A stretch of 64,000 nt of DNA, taken from assembly GCA_963921825.1 (NCBI GenBank), contig OY997589.1, positions 79,282,523-79,346,522 of the forward strand. Reading direction: 5' to 3'. The stretch comes from Erodium maritimum (Eukaryota; Streptophyta; Magnoliopsida; Geraniales; Geraniaceae). This document shows, piece by piece, positions 31,063 to 42,740 of this stretch. A program made the translations under genes and the position numbers. The number at the start of each line of letters is the position of its first letter. The stretch's first letter is position 1. The notes below the pieces were generated by a model. That model saw only the letters and a list, made by a program, of their open reading frames with translations. It had not been told where the DNA came from and did not search any database.

Positions 31063-33903
31063 TTTCAGAACCACTCCCGGTCAACGCTAGTCAAATCGGC
31101 GAAAAACAGGAAAATTTAAAATATTTGGACATACACCTAAATGGACCTAAGATTGACCCCGAGGGTCATATCAGAATTAAGTTGACCCCGATATCGACCA
31201 AAATGAGTTCTGGGGGGCTCAGGGCAACTTTTTGACCAATTTGGGAAATGTTGACTTTTTGCTGGAAAAGTCAACCGAGCGACGTTTTGGTCCGTTCGAG
31301 GCTCGTTTTGGATCCAAAAAACTTAGCCATCGTTACAGCGGTCTTATTGGGCCGTTTCCTCGTAGCACGTGAAATGTCATAATTTCTTGGAAAATGGGCC
31401 CGTTCGGGGCCCGAGATGGCCGAATTTCGCGAATCTGACAGAAAAATATCTACAAAGACATTTTTTTTAAAGGTGGGACCCACTTGTCACACAAGTGGTG
31501 CTAGTTGTTATTTTTGAACAAAACAAAAGGAAGAAGTGATGGTAGTTGGTAATTTTGAACAAAACAAAGGGGAGACTACATGTGGTGTTCGGTCATTCAG
31601 AGAAAAAAAGGAGAGTTAGAGAGAAAGAAGAGAGAAGAAGAGAAGGAGAAAAAGAAAAGGAAAAAGAGAAGAAAGGTTAGGGTTTTGCGATTTCCCGACG
31701 ATCCAACCGACGGATCGTCTCAACGGTTGAAGAATCGAGCTCCCATCGTCATTCCCTACGGTGAGAACCTATTCGATTCTCGTTTTGGTACATTTGAAAG
31801 TTAGGGTTTGTGTTTAAACGAGTTAAATATGGATGAGTTGAGGTGTAGGGTTCGTTGGGAACGTTTTGGGGCGAAAATGATCGGTTTCCGGTGACCGGAG
31901 GCTCTGGGGAGCTCTGGCCACCGTGGGTGGTGGCTGGCCGGAGCTAGGAACGGCCACCACTGTGGTGAACCGGTCCAAAACCGGTCCAGCCACCTACGGG
32001 TGTTGGTGGCCGGGTGGGGCCCATGTGTCGGGGCTCGGGTTCTTCCTGTTCGGGTGGTTTTGGACGATCCCCGAATCGATATTTCACACCTGGAACGAAT
32101 TATGGAATTAAATTGTGAAAGTTAGAAATTTCGGGTTTAGAAACTTTAAACGCGAATTAAATCGCTCGGAAGTCGGAAGTTGATTCCGTCGATTGCATTA
32201 GAACCCTTGAATTATTCTAAGATCGTAGAAACGAAAACGCGAATTTTCGGAGCCCCGAAAGGGCGTTTTCCAATCCCGGGCAGATTCGCCGAGCCGGGCG
32301 AAGCGGGCCTTTCCGGGCCCATTATTGACAATGTCGAGTAATTGGGAATTTTGGGAGTGATCGACATTGTCGGGGTTGCCTTTGGGCGTCTAATTCTTTA
32401 AAATTTAGCTTTGCCTGCGAACTTAAAAAGTGTTTTAATTGTGTTCTTGTTAGATCGTGCCACCGACCGAGGAAAGGGGAGGCTTGGTGAGTGATCGCGA
32501 GCACGTCGGAGCTAGGGCGTGGAGTTTTGGGGAAGCGTTACGAGGTAGGGAAAAGTAGCCGGATCTCGGCCTTGGCTAGGTAAAGTTAACAGTAGAAATG
32601 CATGTGACACTTGGGTATCGTAGGATAAGTAAATTTATCGAACAATAGAAATGCAGGCGACACTTAGTGGTGCCGTAGGATACGTGATCGTATCGAACAA
32701 TATAAATGCATGTGACACTTAGTGGTGTCGTAGGTTAAGCGAACTTATCGAACATTAGAAATGCATGTGGGCACTTAGTGATGCCCGTAGGTAAAGTACC
32801 TTGTTGTGTTTATGAGGGTGGTCATGTGTGCCTTTGGGGTGTTGAACCCGTATGTTATTCTTTGTGTTTGTGGGTGGCCATGAGTGCCCGTGGGGAGTTG
32901 AACCCGTATTGGTTGACTGACTTGCCAAGTTGTAGTTAGTCGTGTTGTCGTATTTTCTTTCTATTTGCGGGGTTTTGTGTGTTATTTGGTTGTGACTGTG
33001 ATTGTTCTGGTGATGACTGTTGAGCTATGCCCGTGGGTGTGTCGTACCCTCCGGTGCGTGGTCGGTAAAGAGCAGAGGGTTGTGGTCCCCATCAGGTGTG
33101 AAGCACCTTCCGGCGCGTGATCGGTAAAGTGTGATGTTAGAGCTGTGCCCGAGGGGTGTGTCGTACCCTCCAATGCGTGGTCGGTAAAGAGCAGAGGGAT
33201 GTGGTCCCCGTAGGTGAGTAGCACCTTCCGGCGCGTGATTGGTAAAGTGTTGACGCTGGATTTATGCCCGAGGGGTGTGTCGTACCCTCCGGTGCGCAGT
33301 CGGTAAAGAGCAGAGGGATGTGTCCCCATTAGGTGTGTAGAACCTTCCGGCGCGTGATCGGTAAAGTGTTGAGGCTTGTGGTTGTGGTTTGCGTGATTTT
33401 GATCACTTCTGTGTTGTGTTCTTTGAGGCCGTCATTATGGTGTCGGGTCTACATTACGTGTACGGGTGTTTAGTTTGGTTGGGGAAAGTAACAGTTTTCG
33501 TGTGACAGTCGGGATATTTGAGTTGGGGATAGTAGTCCCTGGTGTTTTTTTTGGTGTTGGTGTTTCCGGTATTTCTGATGGTATGCCGTAGTCAGTCTGG
33601 TATCCGTGGTGGTGAGCGAACGCTCACCTCTAGCTGCTTTTTCTACAGGTACTGGTCGCGAGGCGGACTAGGGGAACTCTCGAAGCTTGAAGAGCTGGGA
33701 GCGGGAGTCCGGGTTATTGGGAGTTTAGCGACGTACGCTTTGGTTTTTGTTTGCTTGTTTTGGACGCTTTTCAGTTGTAAAATATTGTTTTTTGATTAAC
33801 TCAAAGTGGTGATTTTAAGCGGTTTTATTAACATGTTTGAAATGGTTTTATTGTTTCACCGTTCGCGTTCCGGGTTCGGTCCTACTTAATTCGGGGCGTG
33901 ACA
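31063..33903 (+). repeat. Gypsy-b 5' LTR (2,841 bp)
   Basis: It is homologous to the other gypsy LTRs but has, in place of the GGTCGAC minisatellite, a 120-bp tandem repeat at 33020-33375. It has a GA-rich leader-like tract at 31600-31680, AGGGTTTT, a candidate intron 31761-32453, the hairpin array 32605-32795 and the palindrome 33611-33628. Compared with the 3' LTR, the first 450 bp differ far more than the last 1.4 kb. Confidence 0.94.
33020..33375 (+). repeat. 120-bp tandem repeat (three units) in Gypsy-b LTR
   Basis: Units begin near 33028, 33147 and 33264 with GCCCGWGGGTGTGTCGTACCC. Each has two half-units ending CGTGGTCGGTAAAG or CGTGATCGGTAAAG and small hairpins such as GGTG/CACC and GGGT/ACCC. 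The 3' LTR copy is at 49545-49797 plus 58272-58355. Confidence 0.88.
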
Positions 33904-34102
33904 GTTTGGGATCAGAGCTCGAGGTTTCACACCTCGGACTATACGTCAATTAGGTTGGGAGAGTTGAGTCATTAAAAGTCTCGTCGTGCGTGGGTTGCGC
34001 AAGTCGGAAACCGTGTGTAGACCCGTAGTGACTTGAGTCCTGTTTGTTGTTGTGTGTATGTGCAGTATTGTTGTTACTGGCATAATGATTGTGTGTTGCT
34101 GC
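33904..34102 (+). promoter_or_regulatory. Gypsy-b primer site and start of leader
   Basis: TTTGGGATCAGAGC follows the LTR end, one base away from the TGGTATCAGAGC expected for initiator tRNA-Met. The leader continues to 34102, where GCTGC (34098-34102) marks the Copia-A copy 2 insertion. Confidence 0.8.
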
Positions 34103-35247
34103 TGTTGGGTCTCGAGGTAGGGTTGGAGATGAACCAACTCGCAGCGGAAAATCAATGAAAACCAAGAGACGATTAAAACCATGAAACAACTAACAAAGAA
34201 TGGATTCACAAGAGAAAAATTCAGCACTAGTTCTTACCAAAACAAGAACACCGGTTAACGAATGATTGGCTTGAGTCTCCAAGACGCCTACGTATCCACA
34301 TGGGAATCAAAGCCACGTAGTTCTTCTCTTTGAGGACTCAAGAACACAAAAATGGAGGTGGAAACTAGCCAAACCCGAAATGGCCATGGAAGAGGGAGAG
34401 AAAATGTGTTTCCTATTCTTGTCTAGTGTTTGTTATGTTGAAAAAAGATGACTTAAACATAACAAAACCCATACTTGTCCAACTAAAGGCATGGGACAAG
34501 CATGGTGACAAGTAAGGTGTAAATAGGACAAAGTATGGCAAGACAAGATTGGGTTAGGTGGTGAATCACCAACACCTTAATCCTTGTCTTGCTTACTTAG
34601 TACTAATTAATCAAGACTTGATTAATTAGTTCCATGGGCCTTGGTTGCATGGGCCTTTCATGGGCTTCTTGGAACATGGCCCGTGGCCATTTCCAACGAG
34701 GTCCCGTGATTCGCTCATCGCCTCCATGCCTTCCATACCGGAAATGTCCAACATTATCCGACGCGATCAATCCCAAGACTCCAAGCCTTGTCTCGATCCG
34801 TAAAGTCCTATTCACTTACGGGCACATGACCCAAAACCCAGTTTTGGTCATGTCCCGAGACAACTCCCTTTTGGCCATTCTCCATAAATGTGTCAATGAG
34901 TTTCATCCTCCGGTGTGACCCTTAGGTTTATGCATGTCAATAGATCAACGTAAAATCCCATTTTACTTGATCCTATTTAAGTGGCAACCAACGAGACTTT
35001 AGTATTGCCTGACACTACATAACGAATCGACCCTGTCGATTCTAACCTTTCCGTCGTCCCTGTCATTATCCTTTTATCTCCGATATCCTGATTGAGATAA
35101 GGCATAGAGCCGTCATCCTTATTATTCTCAATCACCGTTCCTTGATATGTGAGATGACTTAAGATATGATACCCAGTATCATGTGCATGGCCATGCTATT
35201 CTTCCAGTCACTCTCGATCAAGTGGCCGAGAACCGATATCTTTCCCA

Positions 35248-38200
35248 TCGGTTATGTTATCATCTGTTGCAATATCGGTTATCTTCACTTCACCTCAGTT
35301 CAGTATTTATCTGATGAGGTGGATACGCCGCAGTACATGTTTGGATTTGTTATGCGATCTAGGCTTTTAGCTTGCGCAATGGCCCTTGTGTTGTCGCAAA
35401 ATGGATTCACCGGACTGGATGGGTTTTTAATTACACCCAGCCCTGCCATGAATTTCCAAATCCACATAGCCTCCTTAGCTGCCTCTGCAGCATCCATGTA
35501 CTTGGCCTCTGTCGTAGATTCGGCAATGGTATCTTGCTTTACGCTTTCCCAGCTAAAGCTCTGCCATTCAGCGTAAACACATATCCTGATTGACTTCTAA
35601 AGTCATCTGGATTTGTCTTGGAAAACTAGCGTCTACTCATCCTTCGACGACTAGTTCAGCATCATCTTTCCCCCGGGTTAGAATGATGTCTACTGGTACA
35701 ACATAAGGCTTACGAGACGTCTGGTCTCATACATGTCATGGCATATATGATCGATCCTGCCCCCAGGCGCATAGGATTCTCATCATCCTTTTCAGCTCAT
35801 CAGGTGTCTTAGGACACTGAGTCTTGATGAGATGAATGCCATGACTAGTGGGTAAGAGTCCTTTCTTTGAATCGAGCATTAAGAACCTACTCAATGCCTT
35901 GTTCACATAGGTTCCCTGACTTAAATCCAAGACCCTCTTGGTGCGATCTCTACATATCTTAATCCTTAAGATATGAGAAGCATCACCTAAGTCCTTTATT
36001 GAAAAACACTTCCTCAACCAAGCTTTAGTCTCGTGCAAGGTTGGGATGTCGTTTTCAATGAGAACCAGAAAGGTAATATCGCTCCCACTAGCCTTCTTAT
36101 AAACGCAAGATTCATCCTCGTTCTTGATTAAGCCAAATCCAATTACAGCTTCATCAAAACGAAGGATCCAACTCCGAGAAGTTCGTTTCAATCCATAAAT
36201 GGATTTCAACAACTTATAAATCTTTCCTTTATTCTTCGGATCGTCAAAACCTTTGGGCCGAGACATACAAACGTACTCAGTCAAATTTCCATTTAGGAAA
36301 GCGGTTTTGACATCCACTTGCCATATCTCGTAATTATGATACGCAGTTATGTCAAGAAGAATTTGGATCGATTTTGACCATAGCCACTAAGGAGAAGGTT
36401 TCCTCATAGTCAATCCATTGGATCTGCCTATAACCTTTCGCCACCAGTTGAGCTTTGTAGGTCAGAGGGTTGCCGTCCATGTCCATCTTCACCTTGAAGA
36501 TCCATTTGCATCCTATGGTCCTCACACCATTGATGGGATCAACCGGTTCCCAGACTCGGTTGTCCGACATGGATTGCATTTCCTCCCTCATGGCTCCCAG
36601 CCATAACTCGGAGTTGGGCCCATCCACGACTTCCTGAAAGGTGGCTGGATCATCGTGATCCACCATGACTTCATTGTCACCTCCGGATACCATATCTTGG
36701 AGGTGGAAGATTGATCCTTTCAAATCGCCTTGGACCTTCCGGAATTGTAACAGGAATTGGTTCTTACTCTACGACAATCTCTGGCTCCTTTCTACAGGGT
36801 TGCTAATTGGTTTAGACAGATCTGTACCATCCTGAATTTCTTCGAGATGCACAGTCCTCCCAATGACGTCTTTGGAAACAAAACTTTTTTTTTTTCATAA
36901 AGACCCCACCCCAAGCGACGAACACCATGTTCTCACTGGGATTGTAGAAATAGTATCCCCTTGTTGCTTTGGGATACCACACGAAGGTGCATATCTCAGA
37001 TCTTGGTTCGAGCTTAGTCGAAACCAAATGTTTCACATAAGCCTCGCAACCACAAATCTTTAGGAAGGACAAAGCGGGCATCATCCCGTACCATTTTTAA
37101 AATGGTGTCCCTTCCACACCATTCGTCGAAGCCCGATTCACTATGAATGCGGTCGTCTCTAGAGCAAAACCCCTAAAAGAGATTGGGAGATCAGTCCAAC
37201 TAATCATGGAACAGACCATTGTCTAACAATGTCCGTTTTCTCCGTTTGGCTACACCTTTCAACTACAGTGACCTAGGAGGAGTCCATTTCAAAAGGATCC
37301 CATTCTCTTTTAGATGATCTAATAACTCTGTGGTCAAGTATTTTCCACCTCGATCCAATCGAAGTGCCTTAATACCTTTGTCGAGCTGGTTTTCTACTAT
37401 AGTCTTAAACTCTTTGAATTTATCAAAAGCTTCAGACTTATGTCTCACCGAATAGACATAACCATATTTACTGTAATCATCAGTAAATGTGATAAAGTAG
37501 CTAAAACCCCTCCTGGCAAGTGAACTTATTGGTCTACACACATTCGAGTGTATCAGCCCCAATAATTCACCCGCCCTTTCATCGCGATCGATAAAGGGCA
37601 CTTTAGTCATTTTGCCCATCATACAAACCTTGCACCTATCGATCGAATGGAATTCGAATGAACCTGAAAGCCCGCACTTCTGAAGTGCTGATAGGCGCTT
37701 CTTGTTTATGCGACCCAAATGACAGTACCATAACAGAGTTAGGTTTAAATCGTTGGATTTAGACCTCTTGGTATTAACGGAATATATAGAACTTGAGGCA
37801 TTGTTACCCATATCTAATATGTACAATCCTCCAACCATGTCAGTACTGGTATAAAACATATCATTGCATAGAACATTGAAAACTCCATTTCCAATATTAA
37901 CATTATATCCTTCCTTGTCAAACACGGATACAGATATAATATTCCTACTAAGAGTAGGTATGCAATATACATTATACAATACTAAGACAAGGCCTCTTGG
38001 CAAAGCAAGACTCATGGATCCTACAGCAGTTGCCACAACTCTGAGGTCCATTTCGTGCTTTCCAAATCTCTCCTACTTTCAGCCACCATATATTAGTGCA
38101 TGTGTGAGATTCAGTCATGGTATCTAATACCCATGAATCTTTGGAAGTAGAGAGATGTAGCTCTATAGAGTTAATACCGAATGAAGGCACGGTCCCACCG

Positions 38201-38680
38201 CCCTTCCTTAGATCATCCAGGTTTCCTGATGAAGGCGCAGTCCTACTGCCCTTCTTCAGATCATCCAGGCTATTTGATGAAGGCGCAGTCCCACTGCCCT
38301 TCTTCAGATCAGCCGTGAACTTCCTGTAATCCTGGTTCCAATGACCAGGCTGTTGGCAGTAGAAGCAGACATTCTCAGGTGTCTCATCTTTCCTGCCAAG
38401 TGCGCATGGGCCCAGCCCTTGCCACTTCCAATTCCCTTGTTGACCATCAGAATATCCTTGGATCCCAGATCCCTGAGATATTCTTCTCAGCAGTTAATGA
38501 CACTTCATGTAACTCTGATATGGTCTTAGAGACAGCCTTGTCAAGGACATATTCTTTGCGTTCAGACTTGAGGACTATCCTCAAAATTCTGTACCAGTCC
38601 AAATAGTTTGTCCCATTTAGCTTGACCCTGTCAAGAATGGTTTTTAATGACAAACTATTAATGTTCGCTGAATTTGCCAT
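35248..38680 (-). pseudogene. Copia-A copy 2 gag-pol remnant
   Basis: Gag starts at 38680 (MANSANINSLSLKTILD). Integrase spans 38051-37263, RT fingers 36723-36352, RT palm 36317-35736 and RNase H 35530-35300. The same lesions as in copy 1 are present: protease DTM, integrase Asn codon at 37544-37542, and no catalytic box between FLVL and IENDIP at 36059/36060. The plus-strand T10 run near 36888 encodes extra lysines not found in copy 1. Confidence 0.92.
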
Positions 38681-40223
38681 TTGATCTACAACAGATAAAA
38701 TTCAATCAGTAAACTGAATAAATTTTATGAAGATCAAGCTTAAACACCAACAATCAATTCTAAACCTTTAGAATATGAAACCAAGATCCTTGATTCACTC
38801 GATTAAGCTGAACTAATGCTCACCACTTAATCGAGCTATGTAGGTAGGACTCCATCCAATCACATCCAATGTGACTCTTGGCTAGGGTATGCACTTATGT
38901 ACACGGCTTACCCTATCTGTTACCCTAGCTCAACCTCAGGCTGAGAATCGTAGTCGGGTCCACCAATTTTCAACTATGGCCCGTCACTATGTAGGTGCTC
39001 CGCTAATGCGCACGACACCCACATATGTCGTCCAAACCTACTACCCCGCTTTCCCATGGATGCTCCGCTAATGCGCACGACACCCATAGGACGGGGAGGT
39101 AGTAAGGTGTTGATAATTGGGAGGTATCGGACATGACCCGTTTTTACTTGTCCGGTTGTGTTTAAAACTTTGACACATCCTAGATGCGATGAGCACATCA
39201 ACTACATTCCAAATGCAATGATGCCTCAAATTACATCCAATGTAATTCTTCCTTCGAACCCGTCAACTACATCCAATGTAATGACGATTCTAAGGGCTCA
39301 CACACAAGGATTAAAATTCCAATTTTATCTTTGCATGTGAGGTGATATGCTCGGTAAATAAAGTTAAGCATGCAATTCTAAAACACATAGAATTAATCAT
39401 GCATAAACTAAACCAAGCATAAAGCGATAAATGTGCACATAATAGCCCCCTAAACTAACTCCCACTAGCTTCTTGAGCTCCACCGACTCCAAGCCGATGC
39501 CAACACCCGAAAAGCCACCAAATGACCTTTTCGCCCTTTCTTCGTGTTGAGTAAAATATTACAATTTAATACACGACTCGCAGGTCGGGAATAAATAAAT
39601 ATTACAAACAAGTGGTTCGACGACCACACCTTGAAAGAATAATTACACGTTAACTCTAACGGCTCGCAGGCCGTGAAAAGCGATAAATAATTAAATTGAG
39701 CTCGGGGCTATTATGTACACCATGCCAACATCACATCACACATCGTGTTATCAAACAAGAATGTTATCAAACATCATGTGATTTTCCGGTTTTAATTAAT
39801 AGCCAAGTTTCGAAATTTTTTGATGCTCGGTTTATCGAAACCGTTCAAAAATGAAACTTTTGAACATTTGATCTTCGAGTTCGTCATGACGGTTCCAAAC
39901 TCGTCATAACTAACAAAACGGTTTAGCCTTAGCATATCAACCATCCAATGGTCATGCTTGGCCTAGCTCCGTCCAACGGAGCCCCAATCGGTCTCGGTTT
40001 CGGCTCCCCGAGAGTCCCGCTCCCGAGACCCGAAAAATCAAACTTTTTTCAAAATTTCCAGATTTGAAATAATTTTCAAAAATTCATTTTACATGCATTA
40101 AATCCATAAACAAGAATTTAAAACATGTTATCAAACAATTTAGCAAAACAACATGCCAAAAAACGAAACTTTCAAGCAAAACCGAAACTTTGAACACCGT
40201 CTTGTGAATCCCGAAGGTAGCAC
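38681..40223 (-). other. Copia-A copy 2 leader, hairpin-rich
   Basis: This is 1.5 kb of noncoding leader. Hairpins with CCA triloops are TCACAT/ATGTGA at 38860-38874, AATTACAT/ATGTAATT at 39229-39247 and TACAT/ATGTA at 39268-39280. The last is enclosed by CGTCA/TGACG (39261-39286), and a neighbouring unit at 39196-39223 by CATCA/TGATG, a compensatory G-C to A-T change. Larger pairings are CGATTAAG/CTTAATCG near 38799-38832 and AGGGTA/TACCCT near 38884-38914. A 24-base GCTCCGCTAATGCGCACGAC-type motif occurs twice (38998, 39062). Confidence 0.75.
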
Positions 40224-40236
40224 GGCTCTGATACCA
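40224..40236 (-). promoter_or_regulatory. Primer binding site, Copia-A copy 2
   Basis: Minus-strand TGGTATCAGAGCC, initiator tRNA-Met type, as in copies 1 and 3. Confidence 0.92.
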
Positions 40237-40237
40237 C

Positions 40238-41925
40238 TGTTGGGTCTCGAGGTAGGGTTGGAGATGAACCAACTCGCAGCGGAAAATCAATGAAAACCAA
40301 GAGACGATTAAAACCATGAAACAACTAACAAAGAATGGATTCACAAGAGAAAAATTCAGCACTAGTTCTTACCAAAACAAGAACACCGGTTAACGAATGA
40401 TTGGCTTGAGTCTCCAAGACGCCTACGTATCCACATGGGAATCAAAGCCACGTAGTTCTTCTCTTTGAGGACTCAAGAACACAAAAATGGAGGTGGAAAC
40501 TAGCCAAACCCGAAATGGCCATGGAAGAGGGAGAGAAAATGTGTTTCCTATTCTTGTCTAGTGTTTGTTATGTTGAAAAAAGATGACTTAAACATAACAA
40601 AACCCATACTTGTCCAACTAAAGGCATGGGACAAGCATGGTGACAAGTAAGGTGTAAATAGGACAAAGTATGGCAAGACAAGATTGGGTTAGGTGGTGAA
40701 TCACCAACACCTTAATCCTTGTCTTGCTTACTTAGTACTAATTAATCAAGACTTGATTAATTAGTTCCATGGGCCTTGGTTGCATGGGCCTTTCATGGGC
40801 TTCTTGGAACATGGCCCGTGGCCATTTCCAACGAGGTCCCGTGATTCGCTCATCGCCTCCATGCCTTCCATACCGGAAATGTCCAACATTATCCGACGCG
40901 ATCAATCCCAAGACTCCAAGCCTTGTCTCGATCCGTAAAGTCCTATTCACTTACGGGCACATGACCCAAAACCCAGTTTTGGTCATGTCCCGAGACAACT
41001 CCCTTTTGGCCATTCTCCATAAATGTGTCAATGAGTTTCATCCTCCGGTGTGACCCTTAGGTTTATGCATGTCAATAGATCAACGTAAAATCCCATTTTA
41101 CTTGATCCTATTTAAGTGGCAACCAACGAGACTTTAGTATTGCCTGACACTACATAACGAATCGACCCTGTCGATTCTAACCTTTCCGTCGTCCCTGTCA
41201 TTATCCTTTTATCTCCGATATCCTGATTGAGATAAGGCATAGAGCCGTCATCCTTATTATTCTCAATCACCGTTCCTTGATATGTGAGATGACTTAAGAT
41301 ATGATACCCAGTATCATGTGCATGGCCATGCTATTCTTCCAGTCACTCTCGATCAAGTGGCCGAGAACCGATATCTTTCCCATACCTTAGTATGAGGGAT
41401 AAATCCCTTAGCCGTCTTTCGTGTCACTCATGTAGCCCGTCCCCAAGCCAATCCTGGCCGTTATGGAAGCCCTGTTACGGACAACGTTAGGCTCAGGTCA
41501 AACTCAGTTGTTGACTACATAGCGATCACAAAGACTCCTTGGTCTAAGGATACATGACAAGCTACAACACTGAATATGTTCATGACTTAATCTATGGCAC
41601 ATATTCAGGGCGGGTCGTCCAATATCATGTCCCACATGATATCTATGATCAGACTCCGGAATCCCATTCCAATGACTAACAGAACGTAAGCCATAAAGAG
41701 CCATCTTTCATACTAGTCGCTTCTAGTGAAGCTTTGTTGACTAGGGACCCATCGAGTGTGATCTATCTCGATCTATGGTTCTATTCGCATGGTGGGCATA
41801 GATCAGAGCACACATCGATATATTACTCCAACACATAAGTAATATAAAGCCGCTTTAATTTTATTGCTAACGATGATATATACATTTGGACATTTAGGAT
41901 TGAACTACGGGCACTAAGACTAACA
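40238..41925 (-). repeat. Copia-A copy 2, 5' LTR, with inverted-repeat array
   Basis: 1,688 bp. Perfect or near-perfect inverted repeats: ACTAATTAATCAAG/CTTGATTAATTAGT (40737-40765, one central base), GTAAAAT/ATTTTAC around CCC (41085-41101), GAATCGAC/GTCGATTC around CCT (41159-41177), ATGATAC/GTATCAT around CCA (41301-41317), CATAC/GTATG (41381-41394), AGGGAT/ATCCCT (41395-41408) and ATATCATGT/ACATGATAT around CCC (41622-41642). A 13-bp stem with one bulged C and a CCA loop is at 40959-40988. Confidence 0.92.
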
Positions 41926-42097
41926 GCTGCGTGAAACGTTTTTAAGCTGTCGCGACTCAACTCAGGAGCGCTCTTGTATTCGAACGTGACGGTGCTGATA
42001 TCAAGTGGGTACAATTTAGTTCGGGGACGCCTGGACCGGGTTGTAACTACGTGATGTCAAAAATGAGATTTTATGATGAAAGGGAGAAAAGTTTTAA

Positions 42098-42209
42098 AAT
42101 TGGTTGGCCCTGTGGGCGTGTTTTTAAATTTGTTGGCCCGGTGGGCGTGTTTTGGAATTGGTTGGCCCGGTGGGCGTGTTTCGAATTTGGTTGGCCTTGT
42201 GGGCTTGTG
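42098..42209 (+). repeat. GGTTGGCCCGGTGGGCGTG tandem repeat
   Basis: Four units of about 30-33 bp, each with a GCCC/GGGC mini-hairpin whose loop varies (TGT, GGT or TTGT). Confidence 0.85.
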
Positions 42210-42366
42210 ATTGAGGTTGGGTGATTGGAATTTGTATGTGAATTGTTGTGCGTGTGGTCGATAATTTGGTGATCAAGCGTGTGTGGCGCTTAAGGCTGTT
42301 TTTTTGGGGTTAAAAGGGGGTAAGAATCGAGTCTGAAACGAATTTGGGAAACAGGCCTGCGCGAGC

Positions 42367-42477
42367 GTCACGGACCCTGTCACAGATCCGTGACGAAGCA
42401 GTGCGTTTTGGCGAGTTTTGGGCCTTCGTCACGGCTCCGTGACCCCAACCGTGACGGGGTCTGTCACGGATCCGTGA
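42367..42477 (+). other. Cluster of GTCACGG/CCGTGAC half-sites forming hairpins
   Basis: Seven half-sites in 111 bp in both orientations: GTCACGGA at 42367 with TCCGTGAC at 42387, GTCACGG at 42428 with CCGTGAC at 42437, CCGTGAC at 42449 with GTCACGG at 42463, and a perfect palindrome TCACGGATCCGTGA at 42464-42477. They can pair in several alternative ways. Confidence 0.75.
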
Positions 42478-42740
42478 TTCCTGTCTTGTTCCACCATCTT
42501 GACTATGCAGTTTGTGTGTTGTTATTGCATGACTTGGTTCATGAGTGTGCCAGGTCGTTTTGAGGTTTCCCTTACGTGTTCTGATACTTGAGGTATTGAT
42601 AGCGTGAGCAGTGTGACGTTTTGGTACCAAGTTTTGAGATAGGCATAGAATGTGTGAACGCTAGTATACTGAGCACGTCGTCGTTGTATAAGTTCGCAAA
42701 CTAAGCGTTTGCGTGTATCCGTGCAGAGGATACCTATTAC

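Larger units (their letters stand above)
34103..41925 (-). mobile_element. Copia-A copy 2 (7,823 bp)
   Basis: A minus-strand copia element in the Gypsy-b leader, flanked by GCTGC at 34098-34102 and 41926-41930. The 5' LTR is complete (40238-41925). The 3' LTR keeps 1,145 bp (34103-35247) and is fused to RNase H sequence with a short CGGT-like filler, losing the polypurine tract. From 35253 to the 5' LTR the length equals that of copy 3 (4,985 bp), and lines compared by eye are essentially identical. Confidence 0.96.
41931..42740 (+). other. Gypsy-b leader, second part
   Basis: The noncoding leader resumes after the GCTGC duplication. It holds a four-unit tandem repeat and a GTCACGG hairpin cluster (separate entries), then about 260 bp without notable structure before the gag ATG at 42741. 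Confidence 0.85.

Noticed and set aside
31923-32111. Host gene in the GC-rich part of the gypsy LTR (frames near the GGCTGGCCGGAGC segment)
   Set aside because: The segment recurs in every gypsy LTR and lies in the candidate intron.
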